Source of the DNA: Streptomyces diastatochromogenes
GTDB lineage: Bacteria; Actinomycetota; Actinomycetes; Streptomycetales; Streptomycetaceae
Length of the DNA stretch: 64,000 nucleotides
Reading direction: 5' to 3'
Assembly: GCA_026913215.1 (NCBI GenBank)
Contig: JAPTYK010000001.1
Location: forward strand, 5,766,001-5,830,000
Shown here in pieces: positions 26,699 to 37,203 of this stretch. The notes below the pieces were generated by a model. The model had not been told where the DNA came from and ran no database searches. It saw only the letters and a list, made by a program, of their open reading frames with translations. Numbering within the stretch: the first letter of the stretch is position 1; every line of letters starts with the position of its first letter. The position numbers were made by a program, and so were the translations under genes.

Positions 26699-27664
26699 GT
26701 GCCGAAACTGTCCGTCGTCGTACCGTTCCACAATGTCGGGCCCTATGCGCCCGACACCCTGCGCAGTCTCGCGAACAACGCGGATCCGGAATTCGAGTTC
26801 CTGCTGATCGACGACTGCTCGACGGACGACACCCCGGAGATCCTCGACCGCTGGCGTGACCGCCTGCCCAACGCCACCGTCATCCGGCACGAGACGAACC
26901 AGGGCGTCGCCCAGGCCCGCAACACCGGAATCGACGCGGCGCGCGGCGAATACCTCACCTTCCTCGACGGCGACGACTGGTACGCCCCCGGCCACCTGAG
27001 CGCCGCCGTGGCCGGAATCTCCCGCCTGGGCTGCGATTTCGCCCGGACCGACCACGTCCTCTCGGAGGGCCGCAAACGGCAGATCCGTTACGCCCCGGCA
27101 AAGCGGCGCGACACCGTCATGGACCCCAGGGACGGAATCTCCCCGGCCAGCATGGTGACGATGGTCGATTACCCCTTCGTCCCCTTCGGCATTTACAGCG
27201 GACGCCTCTTCGAGAACGGCGAATCCCGTTTCGAGACCTCCCTCAGAACCGCAGAGGACCGCCTCTGGATCTGGCGGCTCCACCTCAAGGCGCGCACCTT
27301 CGCGGCCCTTTCCCTGCACGGGGTCTTCTACCGGCGGGGCGTCACCACCTCGCTCACCCAGATCACCGACAACCGGCAGCTGGACTTCATCCCCTCGTAC
27401 GACCTCCTGCTCGACGAGGTCTCCCGGGACGCCGAGGCCGACCGCTTCCTCCCGAAGGCGGTCCGCACCTACTGCGCGATGATCGCCTTCCACATGGGGA
27501 AGGTGGACGCGTACGAGCCCGCCGTCGCCGCACGGCTGCGCTCCGACGTCCGCGACGCCCTGCTCCGCATGCCGCAGGAGGTCCTCGACGAGACCCTCGC
27601 CACCATGGACACCCCGCGCAGCACCCTCCTGAGGAGCCTGCGCGCCACCGGAAGGACCGCCTGA
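26699..27664 (+). CDS. Family 2 glycosyltransferase
   Basis: 321 residues, intact. GT-A fold: KLSVVVPFHNVGPYAPDTL at the N-terminus, LLIDDCSTDDTPEIL, the DxD metal site in YLTFLDGDDWYAPGHL (about residue 95) and a catalytic acidic region TAEDRLWIWRLH near 185. GT2 enzymes transfer a sugar from a nucleotide donor, often building cell-surface polymers. No membrane helix, so it acts at the inner face. GTG 26699 is used because the longer frame upstream lacks a ribosome site. The next gene starts 3 nt after its stop, so they form an operon. Base composition around its start is less GC-rich than nearby. Confidence 0.85.
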   Translation: MPKLSVVVPFHNVGPYAPDTLRSLANNADPEFEFLLIDDCSTDDTPEILDRWRDRLPNATVIRHETNQGVAQARNTGIDAARGEYLTFLDGDDWYAPGHLSAAVAGISRLGCDFARTDHVLSEGRKRQIRYAPAKRRDTVMDPRDGISPASMVTMVDYPFVPFGIYSGRLFENGESRFETSLRTAEDRLWIWRLHLKARTFAALSLHGVFYRRGVTTSLTQITDNRQLDFIPSYDLLLDEVSRDAEADRFLPKAVRTYCAMIAFHMGKVDAYEPAVAARLRSDVRDALLRMPQEVLDETLATMDTPRSTLLRSLRATGRTA

Positions 27665-27667
27665 CCC

Positions 27668-29136
27668 ATGGCCCCCGCCCCCGAGAAGGCACCGGCCGCC
27701 GACCGGCCGGTCCAGCTCTTCCAGGTGTCCACCCTGTACGGCGCCGCCACCCTGGCCGCCGCGCTCGACGCCGGACAGTTCGGCCCCGCGACTCCGCCCG
27801 CAGGCTCCTGCTGATCTCGCGCAACGCCGAGATCCCGGAGACCGCCCGCGCCTGGAGGACATGACCGGGTACGGCCGGATCGCCGCCCGCTTCGACGGCA
27901 CCCTCGACTGGAACGAGACGATCCACCCGTACCACCCCGCCGCCTGGGCCCCCCGCCCCGAGGAGGCCCCGCTCTGGCAGCGCGTCCTGCGCACCGCCTG
28001 GGACCTCGGCACCGGCCCGGTCGAGCTGGTCGTCGAGTCCATCCAGGTCAACCCGCCAAGGCGCTCGCCGGCACCTTCCCCGAGAGCGCCGTGCACGTCT
28101 ACGCGGACGGCCTGATGAGCTACGGCCCGACCCGCTCCGACCTCGCCCAGTCGATCGCCTGCCGGGTCCGCCGGGTCCTCCACCTCGACCTGGTGCCGGG
28201 CCTGCGCCCCCTCCTCCTCGGCGAGTACGGCATCGAGCCCGAACTCGTCCCCGACACCGCCTTCCGCGCCGTCCTCGCCGAGATCGCCGAGGAGGCGGCC
28301 GACGACCGGGAGATCGCACGGACGGCCGCCGCGGAACCGACGGCCCTCCTGCTCGGCCAGTACCTCGCCGCCCTCGCCCTCCTCACCGCCGAGGAGGAGG
28401 AAGAGCTGCACGTACGGATGCTGCGCGGGGCCGCCGCGCCGGACACCGCTCGATCGTCTTCAAGCCGCACCCGAGCGCCCCCGCCCGCTACTCCCGGGCC
28501 CTGGAGGAGGAGGCCGCGCGCAGCGGCGTACGGCTCACGGTCCTCGACGGGCCGCTGCTCGCGGAGACCTTCTACGAGCGCTGCCGGCCCGAGCTCGTCG
28601 TCGGCTGCTTCTCCACCGCGATGCTCACCGCCGCCGTCTACTACGACGTCCCCATCGCGCGCGTGGGCACCGCCGAGGTCCTCGAACGGCTCACCCCCTT
28701 CGAGAACAGCAACCGCATCCCGCTCACCGTCGTCGACCACCTGGTCGCGGACCTGGAGCGCGGCGAAGAGCCCGCGATCCCCGGCCCGGCCCCGGCCTCG
28801 CTCACGCCCCTGGTCCGGGCCGTCGGCTACTGCATGCGGCACAAGGCCCACCCGGGACTCCGCGAGGAGGCCGCCGCCTTCCTGGCGGACCACCACGCCG
28901 ACCCCGGCACCGCCCACCACTTCACCGCCGAACGGCTCACCGAGCTCGGCCTGCCCGGCGGAGGGCCCGCCCGGGAGCGGACGGACACGCCCGCCTGCGC
29001 CGCGCCCTGGCCCGGAGCCGACGGGGCTGAACCGGCGACCCCGAACAGGCGCCGCCGAACACGCGCCCCGAACAGGGACCCCGAACAGGCGCCGCCGAGC
29101 GGCGGCGCCGCGGGGATCAGCGCCCGGCGGACCTGA
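27668..29136 (+). CDS. Alpha-2,8-polysialyltransferase (POLYSIA)-family protein (four frameshifts)
   Basis: Repaired length about 490 residues. Conserved blocks of the family are present: QLFQVSTLYGAATLAAAL near the start, a VYADGLMSYGPTR segment, SIVFKPHPSAP and LVVGCFSTAMLTAAVYY, the GT-B-like donor-binding part. Bacterial members make polysialic or related capsule polymers from nucleotide-activated sugars, but the Streptomyces substrate is not known. Breaks at about 27788, 27854, 28053 and 28436, one G or C each. The C-terminal 55 residues are low-complexity with the repeat PNRRRR / PNRDPEQAPP and run 20 nt into the convergent VOC gene; they may be non-conserved. Confidence 0.78.
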
Positions 29137-29890
29137 CCAGGGTGAAGACCGCGCCCTCCGGGTCCGCCACCAGGGCGAGCCGCCCCGCCGTGCCCTCGCG
29201 CGGCGGGCGCAGCACCTGACCGCCCAGCTCCAGCACGAGCCGCGCGGCCGCGTCCGTGTCGTCGACCTCGAAGTACGTCAGCCAGTGCGGGCCCCGGTCC
29301 CGGGGCAGCGCGTTCCCGACGCCGTGCAGCGAGGCCACCGGGGTCCCGGCCACGTGGAGCGTCGCGTAGTCGTGGTCGGCGGAGACGACCGGCTCGACCT
29401 CGAAACCGAAGACCGCCCGGTAGAACTTGCCGGTCGAGGACGTCTCGTACGTCAGGAGCTCGTTCCACACCGGGGTCCCCGGCGGTCCGGCCATCGCCGT
29501 GCCGTGGTGCTCCTCGGCCTGCCAGACGCCGAAGACCGCGCCGGTCGGGTCGGAGCAGATCACCATGCGGCCCGCCTCTCCCGCGTCCAGCGGGCCGACG
29601 GCGACGGTGCCGCCGCAGCAGCGGATGTTCTCGGCGGTCTCGTCGGCGTCCGCCGTGGCCAGGTACGGGGTCCAGGCGATGCGCAGGTGACGGTCGGGCG
29701 GCAGCCGGCCGATGCCCGCCACCTCCCTGCCGTCGAGCAGCGCGCGCACGTACGGGCCGAGCTGCTGCGGACCGGGGACGAACTCCCAGCCGAAGAGCGC
29801 GTTGTAGAACTCCTGCGTGGCGTCGAGCCCGTGCACCATCAGGCTCACCCAGCAGGGCGTGCCGGGCGGGCGCGGAGTCGCCTCGGTCAT
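29117..29890 (-). CDS. VOC-family protein with two glyoxalase/bleomycin-resistance modules
   Basis: 257 residues, intact. Two vicinal-oxygen-chelate repeats: residues about 10-122 (PCWVSLMVHGLDATQEFYNAL ... DPTGAVFGVWQ) and about 138-255 (VWNELLTYETSSTGKFYRAVFG ... DPEGAVFTLVR). Each has the beta-alpha-beta-beta-beta pattern and the terminal DPxGAVF strand. Members include metal-dependent dioxygenases, glyoxalases and antibiotic-binding proteins; the metal ligands are not clear enough to choose. GAGGTG precedes ATG 29890. Confidence 0.83.
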   Translation of the reverse strand: MTEATPRPPGTPCWVSLMVHGLDATQEFYNALFGWEFVPGPQQLGPYVRALLDGREVAGIGRLPPDRHLRIAWTPYLATADADETAENIRCCGGTVAVGPLDAGEAGRMVICSDPTGAVFGVWQAEEHHGTAMAGPPGTPVWNELLTYETSSTGKFYRAVFGFEVEPVVSADHDYATLHVAGTPVASLHGVGNALPRDRGPHWLTYFEVDDTDAAARLVLELGGQVLRPPREGTAGRLALVADPEGAVFTLVRSAGR

Positions 29891-30045
29891 CGTCACTCAC
29901 CTCGGACCATCGTCGTGGCCGTGTCCCCGTCCGATGGTGACACCGGCGGCGGCGCGGCGCGCCCGGCCGCGCCGATCGCGGCGCGATCCCGCCGGAGGTC
30001 GCCGAGTCCGTCCCGCGGCCGTGCGGCTGCGCGAGGATGGCTCCC

Positions 30046-30867
30046 ATGAAGCCCATCATCTCCGCAAGCGAACTGCTCAGCGAGTCGGCCGGGGCCCGGC
30101 CGCCGGTCCTCCTGGACGTCCGCTGGACGCTCGGCGGCCCGCCCGGACGGCCCGCCTACGAGGCCGGTCACCTTCCGGCGCGGTCTACGTCGACCTGGAC
30201 GCGGAACTCGCGGGACCGCCCGGGAGCGGCGGCCGCCACCCGCTGCCCGACCCGGAGGCCTTCGGGGCCGTGATGCGCCGCGCGGGCGTCTCGGCGGACC
30301 GGCCGGTCGTCGTCTACGACGGCGGCCTCGGCTGGGGCGCGGCCCGCGCCTGGTGGCTGCTCCGCTGGGCGGGCCACCCGGACGTGCGGGTCCTGGACGG
30401 GGGCCTCGCGGCCTGGACGGGGAGCTCACGGAGAAGGTCCCCGCCCCGGAGCCGGGCGACTTCCGGCCTGAGCCGGGCGCCCTCGGGCTGCTCGACGCCG
30501 ACGCGGCGGCGGCGTGGGCCGACACGGGGCTGCTCCTGGACGCGCGGGCGGCCGAGCGCTACCGGGGGACGTGGAGCCGATCGACCGGGTCGGCGGCCAC
30601 GTCCCGGGCGCGGTCTCGGCCCCGACCACCGAGAACGTCGACGCCGGGGCCTCTTCCTGGCCGCCGACGTCCTGCGGGACCGCTTCGCCGCGCTGGGCGC
30701 GGCCGAGGGACCCGGTCGCCGTCTACTGCGGCTCGGGCGTCTCGGGCGCCCACGAGGTGCTCGCCCTGGAGATCGCGGGCATCCCCGCCGCCCTCTACGC
30801 CGGCTCCTGGTCGGAATGGTCCTCGGACCCCGCCCGCCCCGTGGCCACGGGCCCGGACCCGCGCTAG
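30046..30867 (+). CDS. Rhodanese-type sulfurtransferase (several frameshifts)
   Basis: Repaired length about 275 residues. Two rhodanese domains: the N-terminal one begins LLDVRWTLGG and contains GHLPGAVYVDLDAELAG and VVVYDGGLGWGAARAWWLLRWAGH. The C-terminal one carries the active-site Cys in VYCGSGVSGAHEVLALEIAG. This matches thiosulfate or 3-mercaptopyruvate sulfurtransferases, which move sulfane sulfur to cyanide or thiols in the cytosol. Breaks at about 30180, 30418, 30566, 30645 and a two-base loss at about 30705, mostly in G runs. ATG 30046 follows GAGGAT, either a weak ribosome site or a leaderless -10. Confidence 0.83.
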
Positions 30868-30897
30868 CCCGTACGGCACGGGCCGAAGCGGCACGCG

Positions 30898-30930
30898 AAG
30901 GGCCCGCGTCGCACGACGGCGCGGGCCCTT
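30898..30930. terminator. Bidirectional terminator between sulfurtransferase and sepH
   Basis: 11-bp stem AAGGGCCCGCG / CGCGGGCCCTT with an 11-nt loop in the 78-nt convergent gap. Confidence 0.75.
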
Positions 30931-30945
30931 CCCGTACGGCAGGGG

Positions 30946-31984
30946 TCAGTCCTGCTTCTTCCTGCGGGTGCCGAAGACGATCTCGTCCCAGCTCGGCACG
31001 GCGGCGCGGCGGCCCGGCCGGACGCCGTCCGCCTCGGCCTGGCGGTCCGTGGCGCCGTGCAGCCGGTCGCGGTGACCGGAGACCGCGCGCGGCATCAGGA
31101 CGTCGGCGTAGGCCGAACCCGCGCCCGCCGAGGCGGCCGGAGCCGGCGGCTCCTCCACCTCCGCCTCCTCCGAGGGCTCGGTGTCCGGCTGCTCGGGCAC
31201 GACCATGTCGCCGCGAAGCTCGGCACGGCCTCCAGGAGGCTGGTCAGCGAGTCCCGCTCCTCCTCCGGCTCGACGGGCGCGGGCGCCCGCTCCAGCTGGC
31301 GTTCGGACCGGTCGATCTGGCGGTCCAGGGCGCGGTCGAGCGGCCTGTCCCAGGGCAGCCGGGCGATGCGCGGCACGAAGGGGAAGCTCGGCTCCGGCGC
31401 GGCGGCGATCGTGTCGTCCGTCTCGCCGATCAGGGCCCGCGCCTCGTCGTCCACGGCCTGGACGAGCCGCCGCGGCGGGTCGTATGTCCAGCTGGCCGTG
31501 TGGACCTCGCCCGCGACCCGGTAGACGAGCAGCACCTCCCAGGTGCCGTCGTCGCGCCGCCAGGAGTCCCACTGCACGGTGTCCTTCTCGGCGCCGCGCA
31601 GCAGGAGCCGCTCCTGCACCGCCTCGCCGAGCTGCGGGCCGCTGTTCTCCCCGGGCCTGCGGACCGGGGTCTTGCGGGCCCGCTCGGCCATGAAGGCGCG
31701 CTCCGCGAGCACGGGGCCCTCGAAGCGGCGCACGCGGTCGACGGGGATGCCGGCGAGCTGGGCGACCTCCTCGGCGGAGGCACCGGCCCTTATGCGGGCC
31801 TGGATGTCGCGGGGCGGAGGTGGCTCTCCACCTCGATCTCGATCTGGCCGAGGCGCGCGCGGTCGTTGCGCACGGCGGCGCGGAGGCGCTCGTCGATCGG
31901 AAGCGTGTACTCCGTGCTGTCAGCAGCCTTCAGCACCAGTCGTGTGCCGTCGTTGGAGACGGCCACGACACGCAGTTCGGGCAT
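30946..31984 (-). CDS. sepH: Cell-division protein SepH (two frameshifts)
   Basis: Repaired length 346 residues. The N-terminal DUF3071 region (MPELRVVAVSNDGTRLVL) includes a helix-turn-helix-like part (IQARIRAGASAEEVAQLAGIPVDRVRRFEGPVLAERAFMAERA in overlapping stretches). A less conserved acidic linker leads to the conserved C-terminal tail VPSWDEIVFGTRRKKQD. In Streptomyces and mycobacteria SepH binds FtsZ and stimulates its assembly for septation. Breaks at about 31812 (C lost from a C run) and about 31215. ATG 31984 is preceded by GGGAGGT. Confidence 0.87.
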
Positions 31985-32450
31985 GGGGACCTCCCGGGTG
32001 GTGCCTGCCGACGTCACGTGCGTCGCTGCTTCCGCTAGTCGAGTGTGGCCTGCCCGGGTGCAGCCTGCCACTACCTTGCCGAGTTGCCCGGCGTGTCGGG
32101 CATGGACCCTGGAGCGCCGTTATGGCACGGTTACCTGTTTCACTACCCGGAGTGACTGGCGGTCACTCTGTGCAGTCGGTTTCCGTGCGATGCCGAGGCG
32201 TCGCCGGTTCGAGCGCCGTGTCCGGCTCCCTCCCCGTGATTCCGGGCACCCGTGAGGGCGTCCGGACCCAGGGTTCGTCAATGTACTCCATTCGGGCCAC
32301 TTGGGTGGACCGGCGCGCCGCCCAACTTCTCGGGCGGTACGGGAGTTGAGTCTCCGCGATCTTCCCCCGTACGTGTCGCTCTTCACAGAAACAGCAGAAA
32401 CGGAACTATTCGCTTCTCCCGTTTGTCCCTTCTGGGTGCAAGGCGAACGG
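31985..32450. other. Divergent intergenic region, sepH / membrane protein
   Basis: 466 nt without a convincing gene. An imperfect inverted repeat GAGTGACtggcGGTCACTC is at 32151-32168. The stretch 32380-32430 is pyrimidine-rich and poorer in GC than its surroundings. Open frames here have no ribosome site or homology I recognise. Confidence 0.45.
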
Positions 32451-33355
32451 ATGAACCATCAGGGGTCGGAGATGCGTCACAGGCCGGAAACCGACGGGGA
32501 CGAGCCGGAGGAGGGCGGGGAGAAGAGCAGGAAGAGGATCGAACTGAGCCTGGCCCAGGTCTCCGGCAGCGCCCTGGCCGCGGTCATCGCCGCCAAACTC
32601 GCCTCGACCCTCGGCGTGTACGGCACGATCCTCGGCGCCGGTGTGATCAGTGTCATCGCGACCTGCGGCGGACCGCTCTTCCAGCACCTCTTCAAGCGCA
32701 CCGGGGAACAGGTCCGCGACGTCACCGCGGCGGCCAAGCCGAAGGCGCGTCAGGTCCCGGTCCCCGCAGGGCCCGGGGACGACCGCACCCTGATGCTGAG
32801 CACGGTCGCCGCGCCCGTGCCGTCCGACGGGGAGTTCGGCGAGGCGACCACCCACGGCACCCGCGTCCGGGGCTGGAAGCGCCCGGCGATCGCCGCCGCC
32901 CTGGTCTTCGGCGTCACCATGGGCGGCATCACCGCCTACGAACTGGTCGCCGGACAGGACTTCAGCGGCAAGCAGGGCACGACCACGTTCGGCTCCGTCG
33001 TCCGCGGCGGCGGCAGCGCGGGCCAGGACGCGCCCGAGGGGGAACGGGGCCCGTACCCGCGCCCTCGGGATCCGCGGACGGCACCGGACGGCAGCAGGGC
33101 GGCACCGGCACCCCACGACGGGCACCACGCCGACCCGGGAGCCGACGGCCGGGACGCGGCCGACCGGGACGCCGTCCGCCGAGCCCACCCTCCGGTTCCA
33201 CCGGCGGCGGGACGACGCCCGCCCCGACGCCGACCGGCCCGACGACGGAACCGACCGCGCCGACCCAGGAGCCGACGTCCGGCACGGGCAGCCTGGTACC
33301 TCGACGGCCCCGGCGCCGCCGGGCCGACACCGGGGCCGAGGGGACGGCCGGGTGA
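32451..33355 (+). CDS. Two-helix membrane protein with Pro/Thr-rich tail (frameshifted)
   Basis: Repaired length about 302 residues; no named family recognised. Acidic/basic N-terminus, a hydrophobic region LSLAQVSGSALAAVIAAKLASTLGVYGTILGAGVISVIATCGG (in parts, residues about 32-75), a soluble segment and a second helix (RPAIAAALVFGVTMGGITAYELVAG, about 142-166). Then a long Ser/Gly and later Thr/Pro-rich tail (TTGTTPTREPTAGT, TGPTTEPTAPTQEPTSGT) that is probably extracytoplasmic and possibly O-mannosylated. At least four bases appear lost between 33047 and 33200. ATG 32451 follows AAGGCGA; ATG 32472 after GGAG is an alternative. Confidence 0.6.
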
Positions 33356-33358
33356 CGG

Positions 33359-34699
33359 TCAGTCGCCCAGGACCCGCCGCAGGTAGTCGTTGGCGAACAG
33401 CCGGTCCGGGTCGAGCCGGTCGCGCAGCGCCGTGAACTCGGCGAAGCGCGGATAGGCCTCGGAGAGGTAGGCGGCGTCACGGGTGTGGACCTTGCCCCAG
33501 TGGGGGCGGCCCCCGTGCGCCGTCATGATGCGCTCCACCGCGGTGAAGTACGCCTGGTGGGGCGTTCCCTTGTACAGGTGGACGGCGATGTACGCGGTCT
33601 CCCGCCCCGAGGCCGTGGACAGCGCGATGTCGTCCGCCGGAGCCGTGCGCACCTCCACCGGGAAGCTCACCTTGAGCGGCGAGCGCTCGACCATCGCCTT
33701 GAGCTCACGGAGCGCGGCGACCGCCGCCTCGCGCGGCAGCGCGTACTCCATCTCCAGGAAGCGGACCCGGCGCGGCGAGGTGAAGACCTTGTACGGGATG
33801 TCGGTGTACGTACGGGCCGACAGGGCCCGGCTGGAGACCTTGGCGATCGACGGGATGGTCGACGGCACCGCCCGGCCCAGCGAGCAGGCGACCTGGAAGA
33901 TCCCGTTGGAGAGGAGCTCGTCCTCGATCCAGCCGCTGATCTTTCCGGGCGGGGCGGCGGGGCCCGCGCTGCGGTTGTTGCGCTTGGTGTTGCAGTTGTC
34001 CGTGTGGGGGAACCAGTAGAACTCGAAGTGCTCGTTCTCCGCGTGCAGCGCGTCGAACTCCGAGGTGACCCGGTCGAAGGTCATCGGCTCCTCGCGCGCG
34101 GTGAGCAGGAAGACCGGCTCCACCGCGAAGGTGATCGCCGTGACCACGCCGAGCGCGCCGAGGCCGATCCGGGCGGCCGCGAAGACCTCCGGGTTCTCCT
34201 TCTCCGAGCAGGTCATCAGCTCGCCGGAGGCCGTCACCAGCTCCAGCTCGCGGATCTGCGCGGCGATGGACGCCGACTCGCGGCCCGTGCCGTGGGTGCC
34301 CGTGGAGGTGGCGCCGGCGACGGTCTGCTCCATGATGTCGCCCATGTTCGTGAGCGACAGGCCCTCCCGTGCCAGCGCCACGTTGAGCCGCTTCAGGGGG
34401 GTGCCCGACTCGACCGTCACGGTCATCGCCCCGCGGTCGATCCGCCGGATCCCGGTCAGCAGGCCCGGCCGGATCAGCACGCCGTCCGTGGCGGCGATCG
34501 AGGTGAAGGAGTGGCCGGTGCCGACCGTCTTCACCCGGAGCCCGTCCTCGGCCGCGCGGCGCACCGCCTCGGCGAGCTCCTCGGCCGAGGCCGGGCTGAC
34601 CTCCCGCACGGGGCGGGAGGTGACGTTCCCCGCCCAGTTACGCCACGGGCTGCCCGCCGTCCTGGCGCTCCCCGACCCCGCTGTTGTCGTCCCGCTCAC
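33359..34699 (-). CDS. D-arabinono-1,4-lactone / L-gulonolactone oxidase family FAD oxidoreductase
   Basis: 446 residues, intact. FAD_binding_4 domain: RVKTVGTGHSFTSIAATDGVLIR, the GATSTGTHGTG flavin loop and GALGVVTAITFAVEP. The ALO C-terminal domain ends in the family motif HWGK (residues about 410) followed by FAALRD-like helix. These flavoenzymes oxidise aldonolactones or related polyols; the Streptomyces substrate is unknown. GTG 34699 is needed to keep the conserved WRNWAGN start, so the gene overlaps the end of the MFS gene by 62 nt on the same strand, which implies co-transcription. Confidence 0.84.
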   Translation of the reverse strand: MSGTTTAGSGSARTAGSPWRNWAGNVTSRPVREVSPASAEELAEAVRRAAEDGLRVKTVGTGHSFTSIAATDGVLIRPGLLTGIRRIDRGAMTVTVESGTPLKRLNVALAREGLSLTNMGDIMEQTVAGATSTGTHGTGRESASIAAQIRELELVTASGELMTCSEKENPEVFAAARIGLGALGVVTAITFAVEPVFLLTAREEPMTFDRVTSEFDALHAENEHFEFYWFPHTDNCNTKRNNRSAGPAAPPGKISGWIEDELLSNGIFQVACSLGRAVPSTIPSIAKVSSRALSARTYTDIPYKVFTSPRRVRFLEMEYALPREAAVAALRELKAMVERSPLKVSFPVEVRTAPADDIALSTASGRETAYIAVHLYKGTPHQAYFTAVERIMTAHGGRPHWGKVHTRDAAYLSEAYPRFAEFTALRDRLDPDRLFANDYLRRVLGD

Positions 34700-35899
34700 G
34701 CTGCCCCTCCCGGTTAGGCGCCGGCCTGCGCAGCCGACGGTGTCCGAGAAGACCCACCACGACCGCGAGCGCGCCCGAGACGACGGGCACCACGTACCCC
34801 GCCTCGGCCCCCGACGCGTCGACCACCGAACCGGCGGCCGAGGAGCCGAGCGCCACGCCGATCGCGAGCCCGGTACCCGTCCAGGTCATGCCCTCGGTCA
34901 GCTTGGTGCGCGGTACGTGCGCTTCGACGAGGGCCATGGTGGTCACCATCGTCGGTGCGATGGACAGGCCCGCGACAAAGAGCGCCACGGCCAGCAACGG
35001 CAAGTTCCCGGCCAGTAGGAGGGGGATCATACTCACGGCCATCGCACAGACGCCCAGGAGCCACCGGCGCGACGGCTCGCCCTTGAGGTGGAGCAGTCCG
35101 AAGACGGCGCCGCCAGGCCGGAGCCCAGCGCGTAGACGGCCAGCACGAGGCTGGCGGCGGCCTTGTGGCCCTGTTCCTCGGCGAAGGCCACGGTCACCAC
35201 GTCCACCGAGCCGAAGATGGCGCCGGTGGCGACGAAGGCGAGGGTGAGCACCTGGAGGCCGGGGGAGCGGAGCGCGGAGGTGCCGCGGGCGCCCTGCTGG
35301 GGATGGGGGACCGGCTCCGTGGCGCGCAACGAGGTCAGCCAGAAGACGCCGACGGCCAGGAACGCCGCGGCGAAGAGCGGACCGGCCTCGGGGAACCAGG
35401 CGGTCGACAGGCCGATGGAGAGGATCGGGCCGAAGATGAAGCACACCTCGTCGACGATCGACTCCCAGGAGTACGCCGTGTGCAGGCGCCGCTCCTCGCC
35501 CCGGTAGATCTCCGCCCAGCGGGCGCGGATCATCGCGCCGAGGCTCGGCACGATGCCGATCACGGCCGTGAAGACGAAGAGGGTCCAGTCCGGGGCCTTC
35601 TGCTGCACGCAGAGGAGGAGTCCAGCGGCCGCGACGAGCGACACCAGCGTCACCGGGCGGAGCACCCTGCGCTGGCCGTGCCGGTCGACCAGGCGCGAGA
35701 CCAGGGGGCCGAGGACCGCGGCGGACATCGCGAGCGTCGCCGAGAGCGCTCCGGCCAGGCCGTACCGGCCGGTGACCTGCGAAATCATGGTCACGATGCC
35801 GATGCCCATCATGGACAGCGGCATCCGGCCGATGAACCCCGCGACGGAGAACGAGGCGGTTCCGGGCGCCGCGAAGATCGCGCGGTAGGGACTGGGCAA
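34638..35899 (-). CDS. MFS transporter (one frameshift)
   Basis: Repaired length 420 residues with 12 predicted helices. MFS signatures include GPLVSRLVDRHGQRRVLRP in the loop 2-3 and symmetric helices in each half. The frame is lost at about 35115 (one G missing in CTGGCGGCGCC on the coding strand); restoring it joins the two halves and runs to the TAA at 34638. Drug or sugar efflux is the usual role in this branch; the substrate cannot be read. It overlaps the oxidase gene downstream. The divergent 169-nt region to hemH is AT-rich around TGTAATTAATAGC and includes the palindrome ACACGTGT. Confidence 0.83.
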
Positions 35900-36068
35900 G
35901 AGAGATCCTTGGTCAACACGTGTAATTAATAGCTAAAGCCTACGGTGTTGAAGTCGATCGGTCATCCCCCTTTTTCGGACGAACGGCCGTGCCGAACGGT
36001 TTTGCGGACGATCGGCCACGGAAGGGCCGCGACCCCCGCCGCCCGGAGCGGGTGGGAGGATCGGTGCC

Positions 36069-37194
36069 ATGTCCGATCAGCACGATCCCGCCCCGTACGA
36101 CGCCCTGCTGCTGCTCTCCTTCGGCGGCCCCGAGGGGCCGGACGACGTGGTCCCGTTCCTGGAGAACGTGACGCGCGGCCGCGGCATCCCGAAGGAACGG
36201 CTCAAGGAAGTGGGGCAGCACTACTTCCTCTTCGGCGGCGTCTCCCCGATCAACGACCAGAACCGCGCGCTCCTCGACGCCCTGCGGAAGGACTTCGAGC
36301 AGGCCGGGCTCGGCCTGCCGGTCTACTGGGGGAACCGGAACTGGGCGCCGTACCTCACCGACACCCTCCGCGAGATGGTCACCGACGGGCGGCGCCACAT
36401 CGCCGTCCTCACCACCAGCGCGTACGCCTCCTACTCCGGCTGCCGCCAGTACCGCGAGAACCTCGCCGACGCCCTCGCCACGCTGGAGGCGGAAGGCCTC
36501 CCGCTGCCCCGGGTCGACAAGCTCCGGCACTACTTCAACCACCCCGGCTTCGTCGAGCCGATGATCGAGGGCGTCCTCGCCTCCCTCGCGGAACTCGACC
36601 CGGCCGTGCGGGACGGCGCCCACCTCGCCTTCACCACCCACTCCATCCCCGACTCCGCCGCCGACAGCTCCGGACCGGTCACCGAGCACGGCGAGGGCGG
36701 GGCCTACGTGCGCCAGCACCTCGACGTGGCGGAGCTCATCGCCGACGCGGTCCGCGAGCGGACCGGGACCGCCCACCCCTGGAAGCTCGTCTACCAGTCC
36801 CGCAGCGGCGCCCCCCACATCCCGTGGCTGGAGCCCGACATCTGCGACCACCTGGAGGAGCTGCACGGCTCCGGCGTGCCCGCCGCCGTCATGGTCCCCA
36901 TCGGCTTCGTCTCCGACCACATGGAGGTCCTCTACGACCTCGACACGGAGGCCACCGCCAAGGCCGCCGAGCTCGGCCTGCCCGTCCGGCGCTCGGCGAC
37001 CGTCGGCGCCGACCCGCGCTTCGCCGCCGCCGTCCGCGAACTCGTCCTGAGCGCGCCGCGAACGAACGGGGACCAGGACCGAGCGGTGCGCCCTCGGAGC
37101 CCTCGGCGCCTCCCACGACCTCTGCCCGATCGGCTGCTGCCCCGCCAGGGCGGAGCGGCCCGCCGCGGCCGGCGCCGACAGTCCGTACGCGTAA
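36069..37194 (+). CDS. hemH: Ferrochelatase (coproporphyrin ferrochelatase), frameshifted near 3' end
   Basis: Repaired length 375 residues. Starts with YDALLLLSFGGPEGPDDV; contains GVSPINDQN, TSAYASYSGCRQY, the metal-ligand His in FTTHSIPDS and the QSRSGAPHIPWLEPD block. In actinobacteria this enzyme (also cpfC) inserts Fe2+ into coproporphyrin III and holds a [2Fe-2S] cluster; the C-terminal Cys cluster DLCPIGCCPAR is seen after repair. The frame is lost between 37060 and 37090 (net two bases missing). ATG 36069 follows GGGAGGA. suhB starts 10 nt after the stop. Confidence 0.9.
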
Positions 37195-37203
37195 GGAGTC
37201 AGC

